From: Ampullaceana balthica
Lineage: Eukaryota > Mollusca > Gastropoda > Lymnaeidae
Assembly (NCBI GenBank): GCA_944989445.1
Contig: CALYLW010000012.1
Location: 2,939,001-3,003,000, forward strand
Reading direction: 5' to 3'
DNA: 64,000 bases
Made by a program: the position numbers and the translations under genes
Notes under the pieces: generated by a model
What the model was told of the DNA's origin: nothing
The model's input: only the letters and a program-made list of their open reading frames with translations
Databases searched by the model: none
In this document: piece after piece, positions 10,952-21,660 of the stretch
How positions within the stretch are numbered: the stretch's first letter is position 1
Layout of the letters: every line of letters begins with the position of its first letter

Positions 10952-13060
10952 CAGGGGTGGGCAAACTTTTTCTACGGAGGGGGGGTGCACTGACAACTTT
11001 ATTCTTGTATGGGGCCGCATTGACAACTTTATTGTTGTAGGGGGCCGCATTGACAACTTTATTGTTGTAGGGGGGGCGCATATATATTTTGTATACTTCA
11101 ATTACTATTTACAAGGTATAAAAAAACGAATTAATAAGAACCATGAAATTAGCAGCAAAGTTTTTTTTATTAAAGTGTGGGAATGCCGCTGCTGCCAAAC
11201 ATCCATACAATTCCAGCAGAAGAATTGACTTGAACTTCTACTTCCGGCTATAATCTGCTTGCAGGTCAAGCAGGTCTAACTGTATATCCTTTAGGGCTGA
11301 ATCAGCTTCTGCACTAAATGGCGAACTGAGGATATTGAAGAGTGGTTCCAGGTTATTGAAGTTTTGGAATCTCCTTTCAAATTCCACAGCCATGGCATCT
11401 AACTGAGCCTTGGACTTGTCAGCCGTTTCACCAGAAATGGTTTTCTGTTTCAGCAAATGGAAATGGCAAAACTTGTTTTACCTGCTTGCCTGGAGAACAG
11501 GGAGAGCTTTGCCTGAAATGATTTAACATACACATACATTTCATGTGCAAACAAGCTCTTGTCCTGAAGATTGGCATTCAGTTCATTCAACTTTTCCAAA
11601 ATGTCAATAAAGTCTGACTTCCACGCTTCATGACAATGTTAATAACAAAGTCACAAACAAAACACTTCATCTCCAGGAACATAACTATTTCTTCCTTGAG
11701 ATCCCACACTCGTCTTAATATCTTGCCCGGGCTCAGCCAGCGGACCCTGCTGTGGTAGATAATATTATAATATTCAGTTTCCAAACAGTGCCTTGAACAG
11801 CATGTGTTTAAGTGGCATGGCTCTGATGGGGTTTATCACATTGAAAACTGGGACAATAACATGCTTGATATTCAACACAGCTTTACACAGACTTTCCTGA
11901 TGGATGTCACAGGGGAGATGTGAGAGTGTATGTTCAGAATGTTCTTCTTTAATTTTATTTTTCATCAACTTCAACAGACCAACGTTTTTCCAGTTAAAGC
12001 ACGCGCTCCATCGGTTTTTACCTTGCTGTCTTCTTCCACGCCCACCAAGTTCTTTCAACACAGTTCTCAACTTCATTGAATAAATCATGGCCTGTAGTTA
12101 TGTCTTTGAGTGGCTCAACACTACGTAATTCTGTGGTGAGCTAAGCTCGAAAAGAGTGGTTATTGCCCGTAAAACTACCAACAATTGTGCTGTGTCCTGT
12201 AAATTGGTACTTTCGTCCATCGCAAGAGAGAACCACAAAAAGTCTTTGCTTGCATCTCGAAATGGGTTCATCAAATAGTCTATTATTTTTTCAACGACTA
12301 CAATTCTCCTTGATAAAGAAAAGCTGTAAAATGTTTTTTCTATTCTGGAACTTAATGCTCGCTGCAGCTGACAAGCATTTCTTGATGAGCTCACTGTCAG
12401 AAAAAGGCTGGTTCCCTTTTACGATCTTATGGGACAGCACCAAACTGGCTTCAGTTGCAGCATCGTGTATTAAAGACTGTTGGAGGAGAATAGTTTGCTG
12501 ATTCTTTAAATTATGAACCAACTCCTGGCATTTCCTTTTACTCTCTCCGTTCGTTAAACTATGCCCGAAATCCACATTTTTTGTTTGGTGGTGTCTTTTT
12601 AAGTTGTACTCCTTAAAGATGTTCACACACTCACGGCACAGAAAGGAGACTGCTTTGCTCCCAATGCACGTGAAGCAGTATTTAGCAGTCCATTCGTCAT
12701 TAAAAACATGAGATTCATCCTAAATATTTCATATTGTGGCAGCACTCATGGTTAAATCAACGTCTATTTGCTTTTAAAAGACATTTTTTTACAAAACCGT
12801 TCAAAATGTAAATCCGGTTGAGCTGAATTGCAGTTTCGATTAGTGAACAATTAATTACTAATGATCACTAATCGTTTCCGAGGCCATAAAACCTATTTAA
12901 TATACTTAGATTCAAATCAAATACTCGGAATAAAATTTAGAAAATATATATAACATTATAAACAAAGAAAATTGACAGACATAAGATCGCAGCCTACGGG
13001 CCGTATAATATAATATGGCGGGCCGCATGTGGCCCGCGGGCCGTAGTTTCCCCACCCATG
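10952..13060 (-). mobile_element. hAT element, GTF2IRD2-like, nested in the outer element
   Basis: The left terminus is CAGGGGTGGGCAAACTTTTT, a form common in hAT elements. The right end, read on the - strand, is CATGGGTGGGGAAACTACGG. About 30-bp subterminal repeats (ATTGACAACTTTATTGTTGT) occur three times at 10988-11075. Right of the coding region, the phrase GGCCCGCGGGCC is near the end. The flanking 8 bases do not match, so the target duplication is lost or the ends are slightly misplaced. Confidence 0.75.
11238..12660 (-). pseudogene. Broken hAT transposase, GTF2IRD2/ZBED-like
   Basis: At least five consecutive - strand fragments lie in shifted frames, N to C from 12626 to 11238. The first has a nucleic-acid-binding-like start (KEYNLKRHHQTKN). 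The second has the catalytic-region phrase FLWFSLAMDESTNLQDTAQL; the Asp in MDEST is where hAT proteins carry an active-site Asp. A later one has YHSRVRWLSPGKILRRVWDL, close to the HTEVRWLSRGKVL phrase of this family. The last has FERRFQNF near the C-terminus. Frameshifts and stops between the pieces rule out a functional product. Confidence 0.8.
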
Positions 13061-13137
13061 AGTTGAGTCATGGGGTCGGGGGGGGATGACACCATGAGCT
13101 ACCGCCCCGGGTGACACCAACCCTAGTGACGCCTCAG

Positions 13138-13804
13138 CTCTGAGGGCGTCACAAATATATGACAGGACGCCGTCACAGTAGCAGCTTTCGACATTATAAA
13201 AAGAAATAATTGTTGAAAATGTTTAAAACTCTCTGACAAAAACCAGTTGGAACGCACTACAAACTAGGAAATAATTTCATACATGTAATTTCATCGTTCT
13301 TCACGTGAATTAGGCAAAGTGTGCATAATTGAAGATGACTGTTTTGTAGACAAATGGTGAATGTAAAATTAAAATTTTTAATGTCAGACTAAAAAGTATT
13401 CCATGCTGAAAGTCATTCTCAACTTTTACCCACCCCCCTCTCTCCCATTCTACCGCAGATGTCCACAAAGTTATAATTTTATGAGACAAATAATATCAAA
13501 ATAAGAATAATTTCAGAATGCTATTGCGAGTAGAAAGAATGCGTTGTAAGATATTTGCACATTATATTTGCTTTTTTAAAATAAAACAAATAATTAAAAA
13601 AGAAATTTAATTCAAAATGTTGTGATAAAAATGTGCGTCCCTCAAATATATTTGAAAAAGATTCGGCCAAGCTAGTGACCTACCGAAAAGAGCTGAACAA
13701 TAGGGACACGACGATGTCATCTGGGTCCGTAATAAGGAAGAAGACGATACAAATTAATAATAATTTTCTATTATCTACGCCATTAGAAAGGGAAAACCTA
13801 CGAT
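13138..13804. other. Non-coding, no recognised element
   Basis: AT-rich intergenic or intronic sequence with no open frame of note. Confidence 0.5.
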
Positions 13805-13915
13805 TTTATGGAAGAAAAATGTGTAATTGACAGGACAAACAAAAATATGTAATTGACATGACAAACAAAATAATGTAATTGACAGGACAAACAAAAATAT
13901 GTAATTGAAAGGACA
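13805..13915. repeat. Minisatellite, 26-bp unit
   Basis: Four copies of GTAATTGACAGGACAAACAA followed by AAATAT. Confidence 0.9.
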
Positions 13916-14127
13916 AACGCATCTTATCGGTACTTTTGTCACTAGTAAATCTCGCTACAAAAATAGAAACTTGTGGCAGGTTACTGCCAAATTGGTCAAA
14001 CATTTATGTAAGACATCCCACAAGTCCCAATGCATCACGGACGTTTTGTTCCCTGCATGTTTCTATGTCGTTAGAGCCCACATTAGGGTTTTAGTTTTTT
14101 TAATTAAATATCTCCAGACTATCAACT

Positions 14128-14184
14128 CCATACAGATTATTATTGCGTCCTACGCTTATCCATGGTTTATGTTTAGTCTACTCT
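14128..14184 (-). mobile_element. 3' end fragment of the non-LTR retrotransposon
   Basis: CCTACGCTTATCCATGGTTT and the flanking bases match, on the - strand, the 3' untranslated end found at 31755-31810 and at 50160-50215. It is a severely 5'-truncated copy, the usual product of target-primed reverse transcription. Confidence 0.65.
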
Positions 14185-14259
14185 CATGACTATAGACGTC
14201 CATGTTAACTATGACGTCACTTGAAGATTTGTTTTCCCTACCCTCAAACTGAATAAGCC

Positions 14260-14438
14260 CAGAGCCGTCTTTACACCAGTTTGGGCCCCCGGGCAAAGAA
14301 ATAGTGTTGGGCCCCTCCCCCGCAGGAATAAAAAATAAATATACATAATATATCTAAATAAACATATTCCCATGGGGCCCCTTTGCTCGTGGGCCCCCGG
14401 GCAAATTCCCAACGGGCCTATGTGTTAAGACGGCCCTG
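14260..14438. mobile_element. 179-bp hAT-type MITE with perfect 8-bp duplication
   Basis: The ends are CAGAGCCGTCTTTACAC and, on the - strand, CAGGGCCGTCTTAACAC. AATAAGCC flanks it exactly on both sides (14252-14259 and 14439-14446). It has no coding capacity. The 8-bp duplication and CAG start point to the hAT superfamily. Confidence 0.9.
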
Positions 14439-14699
14439 AATAAGCCACGAGATTTTCCGATTCCTCGATGCGTGGCCCATATCCATTGCTCGCTATAATA
14501 TTTTCAGATTATTGATTTCACCAGCCATAACACGAGCCCATCTGCGAGGGAAATTATACAAATCAAATATTTACTCTCGACCATCATGCGGCGGCCGGTC
14601 AGACCTCGGGTCCATGCACGTGACTGGACACTCGGGCTGACATGGTAGATGGGCATTGCTGCTATATCAACTGTGGCCTTATCGGATCGCCGCAAGGGA

Positions 14700-14848
14700 G
14701 TCCTTTTGGGGATAGACTTGATGGTTGGGGTCCCAATAGCGGACACAGACACACACACATAGACTTTATGGCTGGGGTCCCATTAGCGGACTCATAGACA
14801 CACACACACCCAAACACACAAGCCCTAAAACACACACACACACATAAT
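14700..14848. repeat. CA-rich microsatellite and a short duplicated segment
   Basis: ACACACAC runs are interspersed with two copies of a segment containing GGGGTCCCAATAGCGGAC or GGGGTCCCATTAGCGGAC. Confidence 0.8.
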
Positions 14849-15003
14849 TTCAAAAACAAGGGCGCCCACAGCCTTGAAAAAAATGGACGCACACCTTCCC
14901 ATCTCCTATCATCATTGATCAGCCCTTCTTAATCATATACTGCCAAATAAATGTCACCACATGCCATGACTCATATGTCTCATATTAGCAAAAGTACTCC
15001 AGC

Positions 15004-16300
15004 CCGGCCAGGGTTGTTAATATTGCAATATTGTATTGGTATTGGTAGTATTGCCAATACTTTTTTAAGTATTGGGACGATATTGCAATACTTCTTGAAA
15101 TTTGATATTGGTATTGGTATTGCCAATAATTATTTTTGATATGGGTATTGAGTTTTAACCAATACTAAAAGCAATATTCAATAAATTCTCTACAACATTG
15201 GTTGTGAATAAAGCTGAATATAATACATTTTTCTTTTCTGTCGCCATCTTGCGAGTGACATTGTCAAACAATTTTTGAATGAGACTGATCAATGAAATGA
15301 ATGATAATAGAAATCAAATCATATATGATATCTTTGGCAATGAGCATTGACCAATGACTTACCAAGGCTCGATTAAGGCTTAGGCACTTTAGGCACCGTG
15401 CCTAGGGCCTACAAACAAAAATAAGACCAAACAAAGAAAAAATATTTTAAAAAATATTTATATAATATTAAATTAGTTGTAATTAGAATTATTTTTAGTA
15501 GCGTGAATGCGTCTTTCTATTTCGTTCATAACTTTTCAATGATTGCGCATATTATGGACTGATAGGTAGATATAATACCTACTTTCAAGATCTTGATGCC
15601 ATTTTATTCTTTGGTCAATATTTTCTTTCCGATTTCCTTTTACAGAATTTCTTGCTTGAAAGTGAGTCAAGTTAATGTTTTGTTTCATCCAATGCCAATG
15701 TAGACAGATTTTAGATATAACTCATGAATTTAAATTTTAAACTAAAATTTAATTATTAATAACGATAAACTGCTTTATCTGCCGATGTTAATAATCCACT
15801 GCAATCCACTGACTCGGTCTGACTGTTTTTACTATAGTATGTTTAACCATTATGAATCATTTGCTTTTCTATGACATTCATTTGCTTCATTCATCCATTC
15901 ATTCATCCATCCATCCATTCATTCATTCACAATATGTGTACAGTATACATATTAAAAATCGTGTTACTTAAGGACGTTAAGGTATGCCGACTTATTTAAT
16001 ATGTTGTCAAAGACTTTTGAATGATTTGAGGAAAACTGATGAAGCAAGTGTTAACTATTGAACAAAATTTGGTTAAAAATACATTGTCTAAATTAGCCAA
16101 AAATTTTGTTATCGTTTATCGATGTAAGTGATATAGAGCGATGAATTACGTATTTGTGTTTTATTCGTCGAATGACCCAAATATTGGTATTGGTAAGGCA
16201 ATAATAAATAAATATTGGTATTGGTATTGCAATACTGGTTTTAAAATTGTATTGGTATTGGTATTGCCAATATTTTTTTTTAGTATTGTTAACAACCCTA
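15004..16300. mobile_element. Nested TATTGG-rich element, 8-bp duplication ACTCCAGC
   Basis: ACTCCAGC flanks the insert at 14996-15003 and 16301-16308. The ends are CAGGGTTGTTAATATTG (from about 15009) and, on the - strand, TAGGGTTGTTAACAATAC. Both sides hold repeats of TATTGGTATTGG. Inside, at about 15365-15412, a GGCTTAGGCACTTTAGGCAC phrase suggests yet another small fragment. No coding region is seen. It is inserted into the hAT copy at 14857-19324 and is therefore younger. Confidence 0.8.
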
Positions 16301-16457
16301 ACTCCAGCAAAACATAAAGCAAAACAGGCATATTTTTAATCATTTTTTCTATTTCAACAATATTTCAAACATTTTACGCAAAGAACGGGCTATAAACATA
16401 ATCTAGCCTAAGTATATTTACCGTCATATACCTTACGTAAACACGATGCTTGGCAAA

Positions 16458-18918
16458 TCAGTCATCATTGTCAAAGGCAAACACAATTCTACGATGTCCT
16501 GTGGCATCGAAGTCTTTTATGACTTTAGTGACGTCAGGAAATATGTCGGTGTGAACATGCAGCAGCGCCAGAGCTGATAGTCGTTCTGATCCCATTGTTG
16601 AACGCATATAACTCTTGAGACGGCGGAGCGCTGAGAAGCTGCGTTCAGCCGTGGCGGATGTAACAGGCATCGTTAAAAGTGCATGAAAAACAGTGTGCAA
16701 ATTTGGGTATAAATCCTTCATGAGTAAAAAACAGTCTTGCAAAGACACGACAGTGTTGCTGACTTCTCCTTCACGCGCAGAAAGTTTGAACTTCCACCTC
16801 TCAATCTCTACATCAAGATCATCTGAATTAATGAATGCCGCATAAGCTTCCCGAATTGTATCCAAGTCATCCTTAGTCAGACTGGATATATGTTGCGGCA
16901 TAAGCATTTCTGCTGTCAAACGTCCTGATGATGCACAAATGCGGTCTTGAATTTCTGTTATTAGGTGATCCAAAAAGGAATTGTGAACATTTAGTCTGAA
17001 GTAATCTTGCACCGAATTTGTCGGTCCCTGTGCATTTGATCTGTACTGTAGTCTAGCAGTAACTCTTGGTGCTTTGACCTCAACATTCAATTTCTGTGCT
17101 AACTTGGAGGCCTCGTCAAACAATGAATTGCATGAATCGTCATTGCTCCGTTTCAATTTCAGAAGGTCTATCAACTCCTTGCACTCACTAGAGGCACGAA
17201 CTAAATTCTGATCCACAGACTGCAATGAGTAGGAAATCGGTTTGATATAGCGCAAGTAGTGATGAACAACGACAAGCGTATATATGAACTGAAAATTATG
17301 GATTGATAATTGGAGACCGTTTGCTTTGACAGATGTTTGACGATCATGCTCTTGAGTCAAACCGGCCAGAGTTTCAAGTATAATACAAATGTTCTCTTCA
17401 AACCTTTGTAATGTTTCTTCATGTCGAGTCCACCTTGTAGCACAGAATTTCTTAAGTCGTGTTGAATCTTCACCATGGCTTGAGTTTGTATATACATTTA
17501 GACGCTTGGCAGATGCTGTAATAAAGTTAACAGTTTCACTGACCGTGTTGTACATATTTCTAACAGCGCCCTCACTGCAAGTGTTCACAATAGCTAAGTT
17601 TAAAGTATGTGATCGACAGTGGACGTATTCTGCTGTTCCCACATGTTGGAAGCGTCCTCTAACTCCTTTTACTTTTCAACTCATGTTTGCAGCTCCATCG
17701 AACCCGAGACCAACAATATTGCGGATATCAAGGCCAAGCTCTTGTAGTTTTCCAGTAATTAGATTATACAGCGTTTCACCTGTTGTGTCAGACGTTTCCT
17801 CAAAGGACACAAATTCTTCATGCCGTTTTGCATCAGATGTGACAAAAAGAAGATTCAAACTCACTTGCTCCTTGACTGAGACATCTGTAGTTTCGTCAAC
17901 AATGATGCTGAAGTATTTTGCAGCGATGCATTCCTTGACGATCTTGTCTCGAATCTGGTTTCCGCACAGAGCAACCAGCTCGTTTTGTATTCTATGACTG
18001 ATGTATTTTGAATTACCTGACGCGATGCGTAGATGCTCACTAAGAGCAAGATCGTGCTCGCTCTGAAATTAAGAAGAGCCATAAAATTGCTCCGATCATC
18101 TGATTTTCCGCGCATTGGTATGTTTTGCTGTCCACACAGTATTATTGTTTTAATAATGGATTGGAGAGCAGCTGTGTTCCTTTGGACTTTGTCATTGTAC
18201 GCTTGAGATAGCTGCTGTTTCACGGAGACTGATTTACCTTCGCATACACTTATAAATGCATATGCTGCTTGTATAGAGCTAAGATGTGTCAAGGATTTTA
18301 TGTGACGTTGTGCATGTCGGTCTATGTTACTCCAGTCTGAATGCGGCTCGCGTATAAAAGCGCATGTCGTACCTGAAGCAAATACTGAGCAGGCAGCACA
18401 GAAAACACCATCCGCTTTGACACTGTAACTCATAAACGGATACACATTTGAGTTAAACATAGACTAGGCACACGACGTTGTTTATTCCCAACTGTCTTCA
18501 AAGGCCCTTTCCAGTTCTTAGATGGTTGAAACTTTTCCAAAAGCACTGATTTCTTCACTGATTCAGGTAATGGTTGGTTAAAGGTAACCTCACCAATATC
18601 GAAAAATACAGCCGAACAGAGACTTTTAATGCCTGTGGCTTTCTTTGCGGCTGATGATGTCAATGTGTCACATAATGATGATTCTGAATCAGATTCGGAT
18701 TCACTAGAATTTGAGGACACACTGGATATGTGGTTATCCAATAATAATGTCATTGCAGGAGTATTTTTGGCAGCATCTTGCACCTGTGGCACATTTATTG
18801 ATGACGTTGATGTTGCTGATAAACCGGGCGTTGCAATTTTTTTAAAGAATGATGTAATACACAGTTTCTTTTTAGGAGGAGATTTTTCGCCGGTCTCACC
18901 TTTATTACTGTCACCCAT
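16458..18918 (-). pseudogene. Broken hAT transposase, P52rIPK/ZMYM-like
   Basis: Four or more - strand pieces, N to C: 18918-18430 (162 codons; basic start KSPPKKKLCITSFFKK, Ser/acidic linker), 18460-17861 (TTF-type zinc-finger-like start with VKADGVFCAACSVF), 17864-17676 (DTTGETLYNLITGKLQELGL, then GFDGAANMS, the DGA motif of hAT catalytic cores), and 17642-16458 (394 codons). The last has CRSHTLNLAI and KFCATRWTRHEETL, and near residue 330 the dimerisation signature PVTSATAERSFSALRRLKSY. Pieces change frame near 18450, 18060, 17860 and 17660, so no intact enzyme is encoded. Confidence 0.9.
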
Positions 18919-19332
18919 TATTAAAAATTGAGGAAATACAAGAATACTGCAACGATTACAACAACAAAAAACGTGCTAGAGTAGACTACTGAAGAACGAC
19001 TTGAGCGTAAAAATATATGGCCGCCCGGGATATGCGCACGTCTTACAATAGAGATGTAAAAGTAATAAATACTAAATACCCGGTAGTTGCATAGATATTT
19101 TTAAAAAAGTTTCTAACGGTCACTCACATTCTCACAAGTCAGGGGTGAGGGGAACTCTTAAATTTGATATTTTTCATTTTGCTATTTGCTTTTAATATTT
19201 AATTTAATAATTGAGCTCCGTGGTGCAGCGGTAAGGCGCAAATTGACTTTTAAAAACAAATATTAATTTTGTAAATTTTAGTGGACGCACGTGCGTCCAG
19301 TGCGTCACGCTGCGGGCGCCCCTGTTCAAAAA

Positions 19333-20545
19333 CACATACACGCACACACTGGCTCTAAATACACGAAGCCATCGATAGTAGAGAAATCGTTAGAGTATGG
19401 ATCGGATGGAAGCTGTATGAACCCAAAGGTGATTATTGCAAGCCTTGTTTCATAGACACATGGACTAACTTGTTGAGTGATAAAAATTGAAAGTTTATAT
19501 GCGGTGATTTCAACGCTACCCAATTATACATTTACATGTGTCTTCTGATTGGTCCATTCAAACCGACGTAGTCCCCGTGCTGATTGGTCCATTTAAAGGA
19601 CCTGTCATCACCTGGCCCCACTCCCCTGCCCGTAACGTAACAACACACATATTTTTTTTTGCAACGGATTTAACATTTAAGAAGATTACATTTGATGGCT
19701 TCATTAGTTGTTTATTTCTATTGGACCTTTAGACTCTTGACCCTTTGAATGAACCCACCTAGTCGAATCAAACCAGGAGAGACGTTCATAGTGTTGACAA
19801 CATCAACACCAGCTCTAATGTCAGCCACAAAGCCTGTAGCATCAAGGTTCTAGACACATATTTCAGATACCCACAAATAGACTCGCCCTTTCCTCTTGTC
19901 TTAACTATAAAACTAAATAGCCACACCAGCCACTCCACATATTCGCCCCTCTGTTCCCTTAACAGACCTTTGGGGTAGATACCCAGCGAAGCAGCCTCAC
20001 TTTCATTTCAACAAATACAAAGGGTCAACACCCTCGTTTGCTTATTGGCCGCCATTTCCCTAGTGTCGATAGTTTTCTCCCTTGTCCCCGGACTCCTATC
20101 GGATGATTGGTTTGTCCATCTAAGTTGTTTATTGGCGTGATGTGAACTCAAAGGTCAAAGGTCGGGCCCCGTGCAGGGACATGGCTACAGCACTGGGCCC
20201 CGTGATCGCCAAGATCTGTTTCAGCCACAACGTATCCCCTGACACGCGGAGTGGGAATATATCTCCAACTTGAAGAGATCATTCCAGTCTGCGGTGACCA
20301 TTTTATGGGCTATTCAGCCGTTTCTTTATCGCAGTCTTTCTGGCGCTTGGTTACTCTCAGCAACATGGGGAATATCTTTTTTTTTAAAAATCAGAGGTCG
20401 GCAAAACGGGACCTTTAGGACAGATTAAGTCTTTCGAGTTTTTTTTTATGTGTGTGTGTCCAGGACGAACCCCCTACATAAATGTTCACCTCATATCGTA
20501 GTCGAGGCTTGTGACATGCGCCATTCTGTGTATGTACTTTGAAGC
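19333..20545. other. Non-coding, no recognised element
   Basis: Mixed-composition stretch between two transposons. I see no open frame with a recognisable product, and no exon I can defend. Confidence 0.5.
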
Positions 20546-21119
20546 TATGGTGGATTAAGGGGGGGGGCTGAACGGGCTAAAGCCAGGGGCCCCCGATGAT
20601 TTAGGGCCCCCAAACTTAGCATATTTTATAATTAATGTGGACAAATGTATACATGAATTGCTGAAAATATGATAAATTACTAAAATCTTATCTATTAAAA
20701 TGATCTCTTTTCCCACTAAATAGTCTTAGCAGTCAAAAAACCTGATTTGATAGGCTCCATAACAGAAATTATTAAAGAATATAATATATATTTTTTTAAT
20801 TAACAATCCCGATTGAGTTCTCGTGGCCGAATGTTAAGTACTAAGGCTTATGGTGCAAGCGGTGGCGGGTTCGATCCCCGGGTGGGGTGTGACTTTTTTT
20901 TCTCATGTGTTTTTTAATTTTATAAATTGTCTTTTACACTCAATTGTAGGATACCGGCAAAAAGTTATTTCTTCGAATTCGGGTTTTTCATGAATAATCA
21001 TTTTGGATGAATACTTACAAGTTACAGTCTTATAATAGCTGCTAGCAATCATTTTATCTAAATAGGGCCCCAGTTTGAATTGCAGCCAGGGGCCCCGTGC
21101 AGTCTTAATCCGTCCCTGC
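20546..21119. mobile_element. hAT-like non-autonomous element with a tRNA-like segment
   Basis: Flanks are TTTGAAGC (20538-20545) and TTTGAAGT (21120-21127), an 8-bp duplication with one mismatch. The inverted ends share GGATTAAG and CCAGGGGCCCC (for example GCCAGGGGCCCCCGATG on the left and AGCCAGGGGCCCCGTGCAG on the right). No coding capacity is seen. Confidence 0.75.
20815..20889 (+). other. tRNA-like segment inside the hAT-like element
   Basis: It has an A-box-like CGTGGCCGAATGTTAAG and a perfect B box GGGTTCGATCCCC, spaced as in a tRNA with a short variable arm. The ends do not form a convincing acceptor stem, so I read it as a tRNA-derived SINE relic or captured tRNA, not a working tRNA gene. 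Confidence 0.5.
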
Positions 21120-21136
21120 TTTGAAGTCCCTTAAAA

Positions 21137-21325
21137 CAGTGCTTCTCAAAGTGGTGGTCCGCGGACCGGTGCTGGTCCGTGGGCCATCCGCTGCCGGTCC
21201 GCAGATGTTCTCAAAAAAAAAGGACAGAAAAAAATGTCAGTGCAGGGAAAATAGTGCACCGGTCCCTGGTGCAATGGTAAAAAACTCCTCCCGGTACGCC
21301 ATACTAAAAAGTTTGAGAAGCAATG
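21137..21325. mobile_element. 189-bp hAT-type MITE with perfect 8-bp duplication
   Basis: CCTTAAAA flanks both sides (21129-21136 and 21326-21333). The ends are CAGTGCTTCTCAAAGTGGTG and, on the - strand, CATTGCTTCTCAAAC. It lies 17 bases from the right end of the element at 20546-21119. Confidence 0.9.
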
Positions 21326-21368
21326 CCTTAAAATACACAGGAGCCAGAATTATCAAAACATTGATCGT

Positions 21369-21417
21369 TGACTCTCAACATATAGAAGAATAGCGAGGTT
21401 CTCAGTTGACTCAACAT
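21369..21417. repeat. Left remnant of the 36-bp minisatellite
   Basis: ACTCTCAACATATAGAAGAA and TAGCGAGGTTCTCAGTTGAC match the array at 25181-25580. The hAT at 21418-25180 has split this array. Confidence 0.95.
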
Positions 21418-21660
21418 CAGTGGCGTAGCGAGGGTAATGTGCGCCCGGGGACATGACACAAAATCTGCGCCCCTTGTCGGACAAAAAACAAAACAACAAA
21501 AGAAGAAGAAGAAATTTTATGGTTTATATGGTTCATTTTCGAAGCATTTGGTATTTTAATGAAATAGAATACACAATTATATTTCTCATTACGTTTGTAA
21601 ACAATTTATTTGAAAAAAATTATACAAATTATACATGAATCGAATAGACATAGTCTACAA

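Larger units (their letters stand above)
10799..13137. mobile_element. Outer TIR element, CAGTGGCGTCACTAGGG ends
   Basis: The left end is CAGTGGCGTCACTAGGGCGC. The right end, read on the - strand, is CTGAGGCGTCACTAGGGTTG, and GCCCCGGGTGA lies just inside both. The ends resemble hAT-type termini. A separate hAT copy (10952-13060) sits inside and accounts for most of the length. I cannot define a target-site duplication. Confidence 0.65.
14857..19324 (-). mobile_element. hAT element with perfect 8-bp duplication (TTCAAAAA)
   Basis: The left end is CAAGGGCGCCCACAGC and the right end, on the - strand, is CAGGGGCGCCCGCAGC. GGACGCAC lies just inside both. TTCAAAAA flanks it exactly at 14849-14856 and 19325-19332. 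It carries a broken transposase (18918-16458) and a smaller element inserted at 15004-16300. Near its right end, at about 19215, is a short tRNA-5'-half-like stretch (CCGTGGTGCAGCGGTAAGGC). Confidence 0.92.

Noticed and set aside
17389..17997. + strand 202-codon frame
   Set aside because: It is antisense to the hAT transposase pieces, which carry recognisable motifs on the - strand.
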